DNA from: Xenococcus sp. MO_188.B8 | GTDB lineage: Bacteria; Cyanobacteriota; Cyanobacteriia; Cyanobacteriales; Xenococcaceae | Direction of reading: 5' to 3' | NCBI GenBank assembly: GCA_030065615.1 | Contig: JASJDR010000024.1 | Span: 1-45,204 of the forward strand | Length of the DNA: 45,204 nucleotides | Shown here: positions 9,586-19,194 of the stretch, in pieces | Position numbering within the stretch: the first letter of the stretch is position 1 | How the letters are laid out: each line of letters begins with the position of its first letter | Made by a program: the position numbers and the translations under genes | Notes under the pieces: model-generated | The model's database searches: none | What the model saw: the letters and a program-made list of their open reading frames with translations, nothing else | What the model was told of the DNA's origin: nothing

Positions 9586-10659
9586 TTAAATGCTAAATGT
9601 TTCATCCCAGGGAGAGCCGCCAACTTCTAAACCAGCAAGAAAGCTCTGGGAATTGAGAACAATTTTCCCTCGATATCGCAACTCTAACGATAACTTGCCT
9701 TTGGTCGTATCCCGACAATTGAGAACTAAACCCTTAGCTGTAGGAGTGCGCACATAAGTTCCTGGTAAATCGGTAGTCCCTAGTAAGGTAACAACCAAAT
9801 CTTCTCTAATCGCTTCCATGCGCCATTCCCCCCAAGGTTGAATTTGCCAACTAATTTGAGAATTGCTGGCCACAAACTCAATAAATTGTCCTTGGTAATG
9901 AATGCCAATCATCCCTACTAGTTGTTCCCACCATAATACCTGTCGGACTCCTCCAACTGCTGTTAGGGCCAGATTGTATTTGTTAGTAAAACTATTGCAG
10001 TTGATCCAAAACCATTTTTTAGGAAAAGAAGTTCCCCAATTTTTCTCACTATAGGCTGGTACATCACTAAATTCATATCTTTTGCCTTGCCATTCTATCC
10101 AGCCAGTTGCCAAACCATGGGCCATGAGAATTTGCCAGCCTGGATCAAATACGGGTAGATAAGATAGCCAACCTGCTGTTGCTTGTTGAGTAAGACTAGG
10201 ATTTCCCCAACCATATAGCGGTTGAACTTGATACTCCCAGCGACAATATTGCTGATGACTAGGATCGTAAATACAACCTTTATTGAACCTCGCTGTTACT
10301 TGATAACCTTCTTCCTTTGATTTGCCAGTTTCCTCGTTCCTGATTTCTTTCCTATGTCCTAAACCTAAAGAATTACGACTTGCCCAAAATTGCTTAACAT
10401 CAGGAAAAGTACGACTCAGATATGCTTCGTCAATACCTAAAATTTGCACCGCACCCCCACTATTAGATTGTCCGCCAATGGGATCTTCAATCGAATACAT
10501 AAAGGCAAAGGTTTGAGCAATTTCGGGTAAGGTAACTCGAAAGTACCATCCCTCAAAAAAACTTTTGGTTATACCATCCCAGTGATAACCGCTATGGGGC
10601 GTTTGTAGCCTTTGTCGTGTTTGTAGTGCTTGTAGATTGTGCAGTTGAAAATTTTTCAA
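9586..10659 (-). CDS. Tocopherol cyclase
   Basis: About 357 residues matching the cyanobacterial/plant tocopherol cyclase family (Slr1737/VTE1). Hallmarks are PHSGYHWDG, FFEGWYFRVTLPE, FAFMYSIEDP, GGAVQILG, FPDVKQFWAS, ATAGWLSYLPVFDPGWQ, EKNWGTSFPKKWFWI and LNCRDTTKG near the C-terminus. The enzyme forms the chromanol ring of tocopherols from 2-methyl-6-phytyl-benzoquinol or its dimethyl form. The start is uncertain: the frame begins with TTG at 10659 and has no Met before the conserved PHSGYHW, so a non-ATG start or a start nearer the conserved block is required. It is the last gene of a minus-strand run that begins with the homogentisate prenyltransferase gene at 14280, the preceding step of the pathway. 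Confidence 0.88.
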   Translation of the reverse strand: MKNFQLHNLQALQTRQRLQTPHSGYHWDGITKSFFEGWYFRVTLPEIAQTFAFMYSIEDPIGGQSNSGGAVQILGIDEAYLSRTFPDVKQFWASRNSLGLGHRKEIRNEETGKSKEEGYQVTARFNKGCIYDPSHQQYCRWEYQVQPLYGWGNPSLTQQATAGWLSYLPVFDPGWQILMAHGLATGWIEWQGKRYEFSDVPAYSEKNWGTSFPKKWFWINCNSFTNKYNLALTAVGGVRQVLWWEQLVGMIGIHYQGQFIEFVASNSQISWQIQPWGEWRMEAIREDLVVTLLGTTDLPGTYVRTPTAKGLVLNCRDTTKGKLSLELRYRGKIVLNSQSFLAGLEVGGSPWDETFSI

Positions 10660-10785
10660 AATTTATTATTATTTTAGATGTTTTAATAATTCCTTCTGTC
10701 CCAACATCTCATTTTATTTCAATTCCTAAAAAGCTTGAGAAAGAGGAAGAGAAGGCAAAAAGCTTAACTTATCTTGATTCTCCCC

Positions 10786-10824
10786 ACACCTCCCACACTC
10801 CCCACACTTCCCTCTCCCTCTCCA
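10786..10824. repeat. Short pyrimidine-rich tandem repeat
   Basis: Degenerate tandem CTCCCCACAC / CTCCCACAC units followed by CCCTCTCCCTCTCC, in the spacer between the ABC permease and tocopherol cyclase genes. This resembles the short tandem repeats common in cyanobacterial spacers. No function is evident. Confidence 0.55.
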
Positions 10825-10857
10825 TTAATGATTGCTCTTGATTACTGAATTAATGTT

Positions 10858-12429
10858 CTAGAATCCCAATGATGAACCAATCAAACAGCTTCGTTTATAA
10901 GCAATTAACATCAATAGGGCAATAAAGCTTATACCTATAAATACCCAGATTATATTTCCCTGACTTATTTGGAAACCTAGAAATAACCAAAGAAAGATAG
11001 AAATCAGTTTTAAAACTCCTAGAACAGGATCTGTATTGACTTTTTGTCGTTGCTGCATGCTGAGACTTGACAGAGCAATAGGAGAGGCAGACCATAAACT
11101 TAAGAAGGCACAACAAACAGTAGCTCCGATAAATACCATCATCGGAGCCAACCAGGCTTCACCACGCATTATCAAGATCACAAACAGCGGCAATAATAAT
11201 AACCAGACAGGAATTAGTACTGCCATCAATTTCCAGAGACGCAGATCCGTATCTCTACAAGGACAAGAACATAGCAAATCAGGGGCTTCTTCTCCAGAGA
11301 TACAAATGAGTGCCAACTGTGCGGTTAAGGAGTTACCAACTACTGGACTGGAAATTGAGACAATAGTACTCAGATTGCTTAGTCCATTGGGTACATTATC
11401 TTGCAGCACCATTACTAATAGCGGAATTAAAAATATAATTGATAACAAAGTTTGGGAAAGTAGATAAGGATTGCGTCCAATTATTCGCCATTCCTTCAGC
11501 AGAACAACTTGACTCAAACTATTTTTGAAGCGAGTTACTGAAATAGAACTTGGTTTATTTTGTTTAATCGTTAGTGATTGTTGAGTTCCATTGATAAAAG
11601 AATAATGTAGCTTTTCAACCGTTAACCAAAAGATCACCCCACTGATTAAAAACGTCAGCACAATTGCCACTGGATCAAAGAAAATAGCTCTTGCGGGAAA
11701 CCAAATCCAGCTTTCGGCATTTAAAATACTACCTTCTCCAAATAAGCCAGCCCATGAATTCCAAAATTGCCCTGAATCAATATTATCGGTATCGGAAATG
11801 CTGAGGTTTGATAGCTGGGTAATCAAAACAAAGCCTGCCCAAAGCAAAGATGTGAACACCTGATTCCAAATGCGAGCTCGCCTTGCACCTACCAGCTGCA
11901 CTAACCAGAGGGTAATTAATATCGCCAGACTAGTAGCTGTTAGGCAGATTGCCATTAAAGTAGGATAGATGCCCAGCAAACAAATAAATCCTAATATTAC
12001 GGCGATTAGACTTGGTAGAATAAGGAACAAACTAAGGCTCAGAAAAATCTCTAGGGCAACAGTAATTAAACGGCTGGCAAAAATTATTTTACTGGAGATA
12101 GGAGAGGAAATTAACAAATCTAAATCACCACGATCAAACAAAGCAACTAAACTTTGCTTCATTGCATATGTAAACGCACAGAAGAAAAAGAATAAATAGA
12201 CTCCTACGGCTAACCATAGAAATTGCTCTGTTAAGTGAGCTAGCAGTAAGTTCCCAGAAACTTCATCAGACCTGAAATCAATTGACTGCCCAAATATCGA
12301 TAGCCCTAGCATCGGGATTCCAATTAAAATTACCATCACGATTAAGAACCATTTACCCCGTAGTTCTCGCCACCACAGACGCATCTCATGACGTAGTAGC
12401 CAAGGTAATCTGTTGTGATTGACTTTCAT
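10858..12429 (-). CDS. ABC-2 type exporter permease
   Basis: 523 residues with about ten to twelve hydrophobic segments. They are arranged as two similar halves with soluble stretches between, consistent with a large ABC-2-like membrane subunit. Its ATG overlaps the stop of the upstream ATPase gene by four bases (ATGA at 12426-12429), so the two are translationally coupled and should form one transporter. The substrate cannot be told from the sequence. Its position between two tocopherol genes invites a guess at export or redistribution of a lipid or quinone, but that is inference only. Related exporters in other bacteria are annotated as multidrug or sodium efflux without proof. Confidence 0.82.
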   Translation of the reverse strand: MKVNHNRLPWLLRHEMRLWWRELRGKWFLIVMVILIGIPMLGLSIFGQSIDFRSDEVSGNLLLAHLTEQFLWLAVGVYLFFFFCAFTYAMKQSLVALFDRGDLDLLISSPISSKIIFASRLITVALEIFLSLSLFLILPSLIAVILGFICLLGIYPTLMAICLTATSLAILITLWLVQLVGARRARIWNQVFTSLLWAGFVLITQLSNLSISDTDNIDSGQFWNSWAGLFGEGSILNAESWIWFPARAIFFDPVAIVLTFLISGVIFWLTVEKLHYSFINGTQQSLTIKQNKPSSISVTRFKNSLSQVVLLKEWRIIGRNPYLLSQTLLSIIFLIPLLVMVLQDNVPNGLSNLSTIVSISSPVVGNSLTAQLALICISGEEAPDLLCSCPCRDTDLRLWKLMAVLIPVWLLLLPLFVILIMRGEAWLAPMMVFIGATVCCAFLSLWSASPIALSSLSMQQRQKVNTDPVLGVLKLISIFLWLFLGFQISQGNIIWVFIGISFIALLMLIAYKRSCLIGSSLGF

Positions 12430-13187
12430 TTAGCAATCCCCGGAAAATTGTTATTCTGATTTTGAATCAAGTCCAGAAAAATTGTTTCTAAACTTCTACT
12501 TTCTTCACCACTAAGCGCTCGAAGTTCATTGAGGGTTCCTTCAGCAATCAAATGTCCATCACTAATAATGCCAATACGTTCTGCCATTTGCTCGGCAACC
12601 TCCATAATATGAGTTGTCATGATAACCGTATTGCCTCCTCTGACATAATTTAGCAACATGTCTTTTACTAATCTGGCAGCAGCAGCATCGAGTCCAGATA
12701 GAGGCTCATCTAGAATAATAATTTGCGGATTATGGATAAATGCTCCTGCTAAAGCAAGTTTTTGCTTCATCCCCCGAGAAAATGTCTCACAAAAATCCCC
12801 TCGAACATCCCACAAACCAAGTTGCTGCAAAAGCTTTACTGCTAGAGGCTGAGCTTTGCTAGCTGGCATATTCCAAAGTCCAGCTACAAACTCCAAATAT
12901 TCTAGAGGACGGAGTTTACCATACAACATTGGCTCTTCGGGTAAATAAGCCAGCAACTGCTTAGCAGCTTGGCAATTGCGGGTAATGCTGTGCTCTAAAA
13001 TAAGAACATCTCCAAAATCAGGCTTAAGCAAGCCTGCAACCATTCTCAAAGTGGTTGTTTTTCCAGCACCATTAGGACCTAAGAAGGCATAGAATAAACC
13101 TTGAGGAATTTGCAAATTTAGTTTGTTAACTGCTTGGTGGGAACCAAACCTTTTAGTAAGTGAAATAAGTTGGAGAGCAGGCACCAT
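12426..13187 (-). CDS. ABC transporter ATP-binding protein
   Basis: 253 residues with a complete nucleotide-binding domain: Walker A GPNGAGKTT (near residue 36), Q-loop AYLPEEP, a signature in FSRGMKQKLALAG (a variant of LSGGQ, usual for ABC-2 exporters), Walker B IIILDEPLSGLD, and the switch histidine in MTTHIMEVAEQM. It energises the permease encoded immediately downstream with a four-base overlap. The ATG at 13187 gives a standard N-terminus. The 190-bp spacer upstream to the prenyltransferase gene has no strong terminator, so cotranscription is possible. Confidence 0.92.
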   Translation of the reverse strand: MVPALQLISLTKRFGSHQAVNKLNLQIPQGLFYAFLGPNGAGKTTTLRMVAGLLKPDFGDVLILEHSITRNCQAAKQLLAYLPEEPMLYGKLRPLEYLEFVAGLWNMPASKAQPLAVKLLQQLGLWDVRGDFCETFSRGMKQKLALAGAFIHNPQIIILDEPLSGLDAAAARLVKDMLLNYVRGGNTVIMTTHIMEVAEQMAERIGIISDGHLIAEGTLNELRALSGEESRSLETIFLDLIQNQNNNFPGIAK

Positions 13188-13380
13188 ATCAGAACTTTAC
13201 CTGAAGAAGATTATTCCTGCATATTATCTCCTATAAAAATCAAATCTGCTTAGTCTCCTAACTCACGAATTTCTAACCAAACTAGCAAATTCCTAACAGT
13301 TTGATGGGCTTGAATTTGAAGTTTTAAAAATCATCTTAGTAATTTAATAAATTAGTTCTTGTCGAAAGCTTTTTACTTAT

Positions 13381-14280
13381 TTATAGAAAACACGCTAGGG
13401 GAAAAAGTAAATATTCTAAGAAAAATAATTTCCAGATAAATTGATAAAAACTGGCGATCGCGCTTTTCTCTTCTAAATCTACTTCTCGACTACGCCACCA
13501 TAATAAAGCTAAAAGAACTAGATGATAACTAACAAAAAAGCCAGCATTAATGCTATTTAACCAAAAGATTCCTGCTCCTATCATTCCCAGATAACAAAGA
13601 GTAATTACACTGCGGGAAATATTAAACACCGTTGATTTGCCTAAAATCAGGGTAAAAGTAGCAATATTATATTTTTGATCGCCTTCGAGATCGGGAACAT
13701 CTTTAAAAATTGCGATCGCGATGGTAAATAAAAGAATAAATAGGGTTAAAGTCCAGATATTAGAAGTTATAACTTCTTGAACCTGAAATTGCCGACTAAA
13801 ATGCAAAAATAGCCCTAAATTTACCACAATTCCCCGTACGCTCAAAATACAAAAGGCAGCTAAAAAAGGAAATTGCTTCAAGCGAATGGGTGGCAAAGAA
13901 TAGACTGTCCCCAGCAAGAGACTAATGGCAACGGTGGCGAATAACCACTTACCAGATAAAGCTGAAACTGCGATCGCAAAAAAACCTGTAATGCCGATAA
14001 TCCAACGCCCTTGAGCCAGAGAAAATTCTCCCGAAGCTAGGGGAAGATGGGGTTTATTAATGCGATCAATTTCCACATCAGTTAATTGGTTCAATCCTAC
14101 AATATAAACATTGCCACATAGACAAACCAGCCAAGCAATCAAAATTGGTTCTAAATTCAACCCAGAAAAATTGCTATTGTTAGTAGCCAGAGAAATCAGA
14201 TATAAAGCCAAGACACTGAGACTAGTGCCAATGATGGTATGAGGACGAGAAAATTTCCAAAGACTAGATACCCAAGCCAT
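13381..14280 (-). CDS. hpt: Homogentisate phytyltransferase (UbiA family)
   Basis: 299 residues, a polytopic UbiA-type prenyltransferase with about eight to nine TM segments. The first Asp-rich motif is NQLTDVEIDRINKPHLPLASGE (Asn/Asp residues bind Mg-prenyl diphosphate). The second is KDVPDLEGDQKYNIATF. The start, WKFSRPHTIIGTSLSVLALY, is typical of cyanobacterial Slr1736-type proteins. It condenses homogentisate with phytyl diphosphate at the membrane, the committed step to tocopherol. The tocopherol cyclase gene lies on the same strand further downstream, with an ABC exporter pair between them. A geranylgeranyl or plastoquinone-type substrate cannot be excluded from sequence, but the cyclase nearby supports tocopherol. 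Confidence 0.88.
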   Translation of the reverse strand: MAWVSSLWKFSRPHTIIGTSLSVLALYLISLATNNSNFSGLNLEPILIAWLVCLCGNVYIVGLNQLTDVEIDRINKPHLPLASGEFSLAQGRWIIGITGFFAIAVSALSGKWLFATVAISLLLGTVYSLPPIRLKQFPFLAAFCILSVRGIVVNLGLFLHFSRQFQVQEVITSNIWTLTLFILLFTIAIAIFKDVPDLEGDQKYNIATFTLILGKSTVFNISRSVITLCYLGMIGAGIFWLNSINAGFFVSYHLVLLALLWWRSREVDLEEKSAIASFYQFIWKLFFLEYLLFPLACFL

Positions 14281-14397
14281 AAAGTTACATAGTGTTTTAT
14301 TCTAAAAAAAATACTATGTCAGCTTATTTTCCCAAGAGAACCCCCTCTAATATTAATTTAATATTTGACTCAAAAAGCGATCGCGAAATATTACCAT

Positions 14398-14517
14398 CTT
14401 AGGTGATTTCTCGAAATATTTTTACCAAGTTTTGATCAGATTTATCAGACACCTGTAGGGGCGCATCGCGATGCGCCCCTACGTCAATGGTATATTCTTT
14501 ACCAAAAATCACCTTAG
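14398..14517. mobile_element. MITE-like element, copy A, with central 28-bp palindrome
   Basis: About 120 bp bounded by imperfect 12-bp inverted ends: CTTAGGTGATTT at 14398-14409 and AAATCACCTTAG at 14506-14517, 11 of 12 matching. The centre is a perfect 28-bp palindrome at 14455-14482 built around GCATCGCGATGC. A diverged second copy with the same order of parts lies at 29455-29571. There is no coding capacity. The palindrome could also serve as a terminator or protein-binding site. Confidence 0.55.
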
Positions 14518-14618
14518 TCAGCGGTAAAACTTCAACTTCAGACACCAAACTAATCCCTCCAGAAAAGTATCAATCTCAATAGTATCTATAAAATTCCCCC
14601 AAAAAGACAAATATCACT

Positions 14619-16751
14619 TTATGCCAACTGTAGCGTCATCAAATCAGCAAACAAACCTTTAACAGAAACTAATTGCTCAAAATTGCCCTGCTGTACTATC
14701 TTGCCACCTTGCAGCACATAAATTCTGTCAGCAAGACGAATTGTACTCAAGCGATGAGCAATCACAATCCGAGTTACTCCCAAGGTTTCTAAACTGTTAG
14801 TCACAATAGCTTGGGTGCGATTATCCAAGGCCGATGTCGCTTCATCAAACAATAAAATCTGGGGTTGGCGAACCAAAGCGCGGGCAATCAATAACCTTTG
14901 TCGCTGTCCTCCAGAAAGATTACTCCCTCCTTCGGCAATAATGGTGTGAAGCCCCATAGGCATGGCTTGAATATCAGCGGCTAATCCCGCCATCTGCAAA
15001 GCAGACCAAGCCTCATCATGGCTCACAATAGCACCCCCAGCAATATTCTCCAAAATTGAGCCCCGCATAATACGCCCATTTTGTAGTACTACTCCTAACT
15101 GTCTTCTGACAGCGGTAATATCTAATCTGGATAAGTCTTTGCCATCATAAAAGATGGTTCCTGATTCTGGGGTTTCAAAGCCCAATAATAATCGTAATAG
15201 AGTAGATTTACCACTCCCTGATGGTCCGACAATGGCAATAAACTCCCCAGCTTTAGCTTCTAAGTTAATGTAATCTAAAACTAAACTGCTATCCTGACAG
15301 TAACGAAAGCAAACCTGTTCTAATTTAAGTTCCCCAGAAAGTTTTCCGGGATGAAATTTATTACTATCTACTTCGGGTAGACTTGTTAAAATTGGTTGGG
15401 CACGCTCCCAGAGGATGGTGATTTCTAAAATATCAATTAAGGTATTACTTAATTCGGTGACACTATTAATAAAAGTAGCAAAAGCTGTTATAAATGCGAG
15501 AAATGTCCCGGTAGATAATCTGGTTTCTACTGGGGATTGTTGATTTAAGTAAACAACTAAACTAAAAAGTAAGATTGAAGTTAAAGTTGGCAACATTACA
15601 TTAATAGTAGCCAGCAAATCCTCGATTAACTGAGTACTTAACATAAGCTTGATTTGCTGAGTATATTTTTTCGCCCAGCAAGCAAAAGCCTTCGATTCAG
15701 CAGCTGCTACCCGCAGTTTAGATACTCCACCAATTAACTGTACTGTTAGTCCAAATAGTTCTCCTGAAAGCTCCTGGAGAGGACGCATTTTCCTTCTGGT
15801 GATCATGCCAGAGATCGTAGTAATAATCATCACCAGTAGTGCCACAGCAAGAGCTACTAATGCTAAAGGAACACTGTAAATCAAAAGTAGTACTAGATTG
15901 AGCAGGGAAAAAAAACTACTAAACAGAGTCCTTAGAACGCTAGCACTAAGTAGATTACGAATCTCGATAATTGCGGAGACGCGATCATGTAAATCTCCTG
16001 TAGCATATTGACGGAAAAAAGCCGGTTTTAGTTTGAGTAGTCGATCCCAAATAGCAGCCTGAGTATCATAGCCGATTTTAGTATGTATTCTCAGAATGGC
16101 CAAACTTTGAGCCAAGTTAAATATCGCTACACCAAAACTCGCAGTTAAGAGGGCCAAACCCATCTGGATTAATAATTTACGGTTCGCATCGGGAATAGCA
16201 TAATCAATGAGAGTTCCTGTTAACTGAGGAATCACCATTCCTAATAAAACAACAATAATTCCCACCAACCCTATTTTCATTAAGTCTGGAATACGCCCTC
16301 TGAAGATAAATTTGACAATGTCAAAGATTGTGATTTCTTGATCTGGTAGTGGACGATAGAAAGTATAGGCTGTGGGAGTAAATTTGGCAGCGTTATAACG
16401 GTTTACAGGAATACGGGTAAATTCTAAAGGGTCAAGAATTTCATACTTGGTCGCTTTAACTGGTAGCAAGGCAATGGGCAGATTGTCTTCTTCCGTAAAC
16501 GCTAGAAGAGGACCAGAATCTTTTTGCCACCAGTTACGGGTTAGGGTCACTCTACGGATACGGAACCCAGAAGCAGAGGCGATTTCTGGTAAACTGTGGG
16601 CATTTTCTGATTTAGCAGGAAGACGAATGGTTATCCCTAATGCTTTACCCACAGCCCCCACGGCAACTAGAAGTGGAGCTTCTCCTTGGGGAGTATTAAC
16701 ATTGGGATTGAGGACTGAGGCGAGTTCCCGTAGCGCTTTTTCTTTCATCAT
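14619..16751 (-). CDS. NHLM-type peptide exporter, ABC permease/ATPase subunit 2
   Basis: 710 residues. The N-terminal ~150 residues form a degenerate accessory domain without a C39 Cys/His pair, and WWQKDSGPLLAF is typical of the second ABC protein of NHLM bacteriocin systems. A six-helix type I exporter TM region follows (about 155-430). The nucleotide-binding domain has Walker A IVGPSGSGKST, signature LSGGQRQRLLIARAL, Walker B ILLFDEATSALD and H-loop VIAHRLST. It starts 31 bp after the stop of the C39-bearing ABC gene, so the two form one transcription unit and probably a heterodimer. ATG ATG at 16751 opens the frame; either codon may be used. It should sit in the inner membrane and pass cargo to the HlyD-like adaptor encoded at 20404-21864. 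Confidence 0.9.
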   Translation of the reverse strand: MMKEKALRELASVLNPNVNTPQGEAPLLVAVGAVGKALGITIRLPAKSENAHSLPEIASASGFRIRRVTLTRNWWQKDSGPLLAFTEEDNLPIALLPVKATKYEILDPLEFTRIPVNRYNAAKFTPTAYTFYRPLPDQEITIFDIVKFIFRGRIPDLMKIGLVGIIVVLLGMVIPQLTGTLIDYAIPDANRKLLIQMGLALLTASFGVAIFNLAQSLAILRIHTKIGYDTQAAIWDRLLKLKPAFFRQYATGDLHDRVSAIIEIRNLLSASVLRTLFSSFFSLLNLVLLLIYSVPLALVALAVALLVMIITTISGMITRRKMRPLQELSGELFGLTVQLIGGVSKLRVAAAESKAFACWAKKYTQQIKLMLSTQLIEDLLATINVMLPTLTSILLFSLVVYLNQQSPVETRLSTGTFLAFITAFATFINSVTELSNTLIDILEITILWERAQPILTSLPEVDSNKFHPGKLSGELKLEQVCFRYCQDSSLVLDYINLEAKAGEFIAIVGPSGSGKSTLLRLLLGFETPESGTIFYDGKDLSRLDITAVRRQLGVVLQNGRIMRGSILENIAGGAIVSHDEAWSALQMAGLAADIQAMPMGLHTIIAEGGSNLSGGQRQRLLIARALVRQPQILLFDEATSALDNRTQAIVTNSLETLGVTRIVIAHRLSTIRLADRIYVLQGGKIVQQGNFEQLVSVKGLFADLMTLQLA

Positions 16752-16782
16752 ATTTTCTGATAAATTATCTTAATAAGTGACC

Positions 16783-18990
16783 TTAGTACTGAGAAGTAAT
16801 CAACCTCTCATAAACTCCTCCTTGTTCCAATAACTTCTCGTGAGTACCCTGCTGTACTAACTTTCCTCCTTCCAAAACAATAATCTGATCGCAGTAGCGA
16901 ATCGTGCTCAAGCGATGTGCTACTAAAATACAACTACAGTTACGCTTTCGAAGATTGTCCACAATAATTTTTTCTGTCTGAGCATCTAAAGCAGAAGTCG
17001 CCTCATCCATCACCAAGATTGAGGGATTGTTTACCAAGGCTCGGGCAATTTCCAATCGTTGACGCTGGCCACCACTTAAATTTACACCCCCCTCGAGCAA
17101 CTTCCCGTCATAGCCCCCCGGTATTGCCATCACAGTCTCGTGAATAGCCGCATCTTGACAGGCTTTTATCAGTTGTTCATCGGGAACTGTAGCATCCCAT
17201 AAGGTCAAATTATCCCGCACTGTACCACCAAATAAAAAGATATCCTGTTCTACCATTGACAAAGAACTCGCCAAAACATGATGGCAAATTTCCCTTCTAG
17301 GAACTCTATCCAAGAGAATTCCCCCTGACCAAGGGCGAATTTCATTTCTGGGCATCCAATTAAAGAGAATTTCCCCCGACCAAGGTTGATAAAGTCCCGC
17401 AATGAGTTTGACCAAGGTTGATTTTCCTGAGCCACTGGCACCCACTAATGCCACTGTTTGTCCTGGTTGTAAGGAAAGACTAAAATTCTCAATCAATGGT
17501 GGATCTGCATGAGAGTAACCAAAAGTAATATTTTGTAACTCTAAATAACCTTGCAAATGTTGGATTTTTCCCTGTTCCCTTATTGCCTCATCCCTATTTC
17601 GATCGAGTTCTGAATCGATAGCGTTAGCCAATACATCGTCTAAACGATTCAAATCCCCTTCTAGTTCCTGGAGAGTAGACCCAAAATTAACTAAAGTGTT
17701 AAACGGCCTTTGAAAACTTGACATCAAACTTTGAAAAGCTACTAACATACCTAGGCTCAGATTGCCATCCATCACCCGCCAACCTCCCACTACTAGGATG
17801 AACATGGAGGTTAAAGATCCCAGTAATATGGGCAGAACCCCTAACACCTGGTTGGTCACTGCCAGCTCTTGCTGGGCAGTAACTGCTTTAGTATAATAAC
17901 CTGACCAGCGGGTAAAGAAATCGGACTCTGAAGCCGATGCTTTCAAGGTTTCAATACTCTGAAGACCTGCAATACCGATGCCAGCAACTTGACCCACATC
18001 CTGAACTACACGCATATTGGCATTTACCCGCTTTCTGGCTAACCATTGCAAGGCCAAGCCATTGATCCCAGAAAACAAGATGCCAATTAAGGTCAGTACC
18101 CCATCATAAAGAAACATTACTAGGGCATAAAACAATACCATCACCGCATCAATGACCGTAGTTGCTAATTGTCCTGAAAGTACTTCGGCTACTTTATTAT
18201 TGAGACTGGCGCGATTACTTACTTCCCCGGCATATCTTTGGGTATAAAATTTGACTGGCAATCTCAGAATATGCCAGAGAAAACGACTGGACATCCCGAC
18301 TGCTAATTTAATCCTCAGCTTCCTTAAATAGCGGAGTCGGAGTAAGGTCAGTAATCCTTGAAATGCTGTGGTAAGAATCATTCCTAAAACCAGAGGACGT
18401 AACCATTCGGTGCGATTTTCTACCAAAATCTGATCTACAAAGAACTGACTAAATACAGGAATCGCTAAACCTGGAAAGACAAGGAGAAATCCTGCAAAAA
18501 TACAGTATAAAATAGCGTCCCAGGAACTCCGCAAACGGTCATATAATCCAGAGATAACAGAGGTTTGATTCCCTCCTGTAATAAATTCGGCTCCCGGTTC
18601 TATAACTAATACTACTCCAGTAAAGCCGACATCAAATTCCTGCCAAGGAATTCGACGGGAACCGCTAGCTGGATCGTTGAGATATACCCAATTTTTCCTA
18701 AATCCTTCTACAACTAGAAAATGATTAAACTTCCAAAAAATAATATAGGGAGGAGATAATTGTTTGAGTTGATCTAGATTTTCTACTTGAAAACCATCGG
18801 CGATCATTCCATAACGTCTTGCAGCTTGAATCAGATTAGAAGCTTTGCACCCATATCGAGAAACACCACATTCAATGCGAAGTTCCGCTAGGGGAACAAT
18901 AAGATCGTAGTAAGCGAGAATAATGCCTAAGGAAGCTGCGCCGCATTCAACTGCTTCCATTTGTAAGATTGTAGGAGTTTTAACACGCAT
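16783..18990 (-). CDS. NHLM-type peptide exporter with C39 leader peptidase (ABC subunit 1)
   Basis: About 735 residues from the ATG at 18990. A GTG at 19005 would add five residues, but RVKTPTILQMEAVECGAASL is the usual start. The C39 peptidase domain spans about 1-130, with catalytic Cys in VECGAASLG, His in FNHFLVVEGF and Asp in LNDPASG. It cuts double-glycine leaders. A six-TM exporter core follows. The NBD has Walker A LVGASGSGKST, signature LSGGQRQRLEIARAL, Walker B ILVMDEATSALD and H-loop LVAHRLST. Between Walker A and the signature there is a tandem duplication of 17 residues (copies starting PWSGEILF and PWSGGILL; DNA 17285-17386), which lengthens the NBD beyond the family norm. Cargo should include the GG peptide at 19759. 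Confidence 0.92.
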   Translation of the reverse strand: MRVKTPTILQMEAVECGAASLGIILAYYDLIVPLAELRIECGVSRYGCKASNLIQAARRYGMIADGFQVENLDQLKQLSPPYIIFWKFNHFLVVEGFRKNWVYLNDPASGSRRIPWQEFDVGFTGVVLVIEPGAEFITGGNQTSVISGLYDRLRSSWDAILYCIFAGFLLVFPGLAIPVFSQFFVDQILVENRTEWLRPLVLGMILTTAFQGLLTLLRLRYLRKLRIKLAVGMSSRFLWHILRLPVKFYTQRYAGEVSNRASLNNKVAEVLSGQLATTVIDAVMVLFYALVMFLYDGVLTLIGILFSGINGLALQWLARKRVNANMRVVQDVGQVAGIGIAGLQSIETLKASASESDFFTRWSGYYTKAVTAQQELAVTNQVLGVLPILLGSLTSMFILVVGGWRVMDGNLSLGMLVAFQSLMSSFQRPFNTLVNFGSTLQELEGDLNRLDDVLANAIDSELDRNRDEAIREQGKIQHLQGYLELQNITFGYSHADPPLIENFSLSLQPGQTVALVGASGSGKSTLVKLIAGLYQPWSGEILFNWMPRNEIRPWSGGILLDRVPRREICHHVLASSLSMVEQDIFLFGGTVRDNLTLWDATVPDEQLIKACQDAAIHETVMAIPGGYDGKLLEGGVNLSGGQRQRLEIARALVNNPSILVMDEATSALDAQTEKIIVDNLRKRNCSCILVAHRLSTIRYCDQIIVLEGGKLVQQGTHEKLLEQGGVYERLITSQY
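17285..17386 (-). repeat. 51-bp in-frame tandem duplication inside the ABC NBD
   Basis: Two adjacent 51-bp units, 17285-17335 and 17336-17386, match at 38 of 51 positions by eye. They encode 17-residue repeats (PWSGEILFNWMPRNEIR, then PWSGGILLDRVPRREIC). The frame is preserved. Confidence 0.85.
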
Positions 18991-19041
18991 TAGTTGAAGC
19001 CTCACTGCTGATTATATTGATGAAGCTACTTCCAGTCTGGA

Positions 19042-19130
19042 GCGGATTACCAATCCGCAGGGTCGCCCCGCTTGCCCAGAACACGGAGCTGGGGTCTGAC
19101 CGCTAGATGAGTAAAACTCCTTGCGCAGCT
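19042..19130. repeat. Hairpin plus modular GC-rich repeat, copy 4
   Basis: GCGGATT-acc-AATCCGC forms a perfect 7-bp hairpin at 19042-19058, just upstream of the C39-ABC start on the minus strand. It is followed by GCCCAGAACACGGAGCTGGG, the inverse of a module near 4780-4800, and a GGTCTGACCGC tail. It is part of the same dispersed family seen elsewhere in the window. Confidence 0.55.
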
Positions 19131-19194
19131 CCGGGATGGGGGCTAAAGAGTGATTGATGAATTCGTATCACTAGTTAATCCTGTCTCTTGGTGA

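Noticed and set aside
10617-10841. Plus-strand 74-codon frame between permease and cyclase genes
   Set aside because: It ends in translated pyrimidine-rich tandem repeat (HTSHTPHTSLSLS) and overlaps the cyclase start; not a credible gene.
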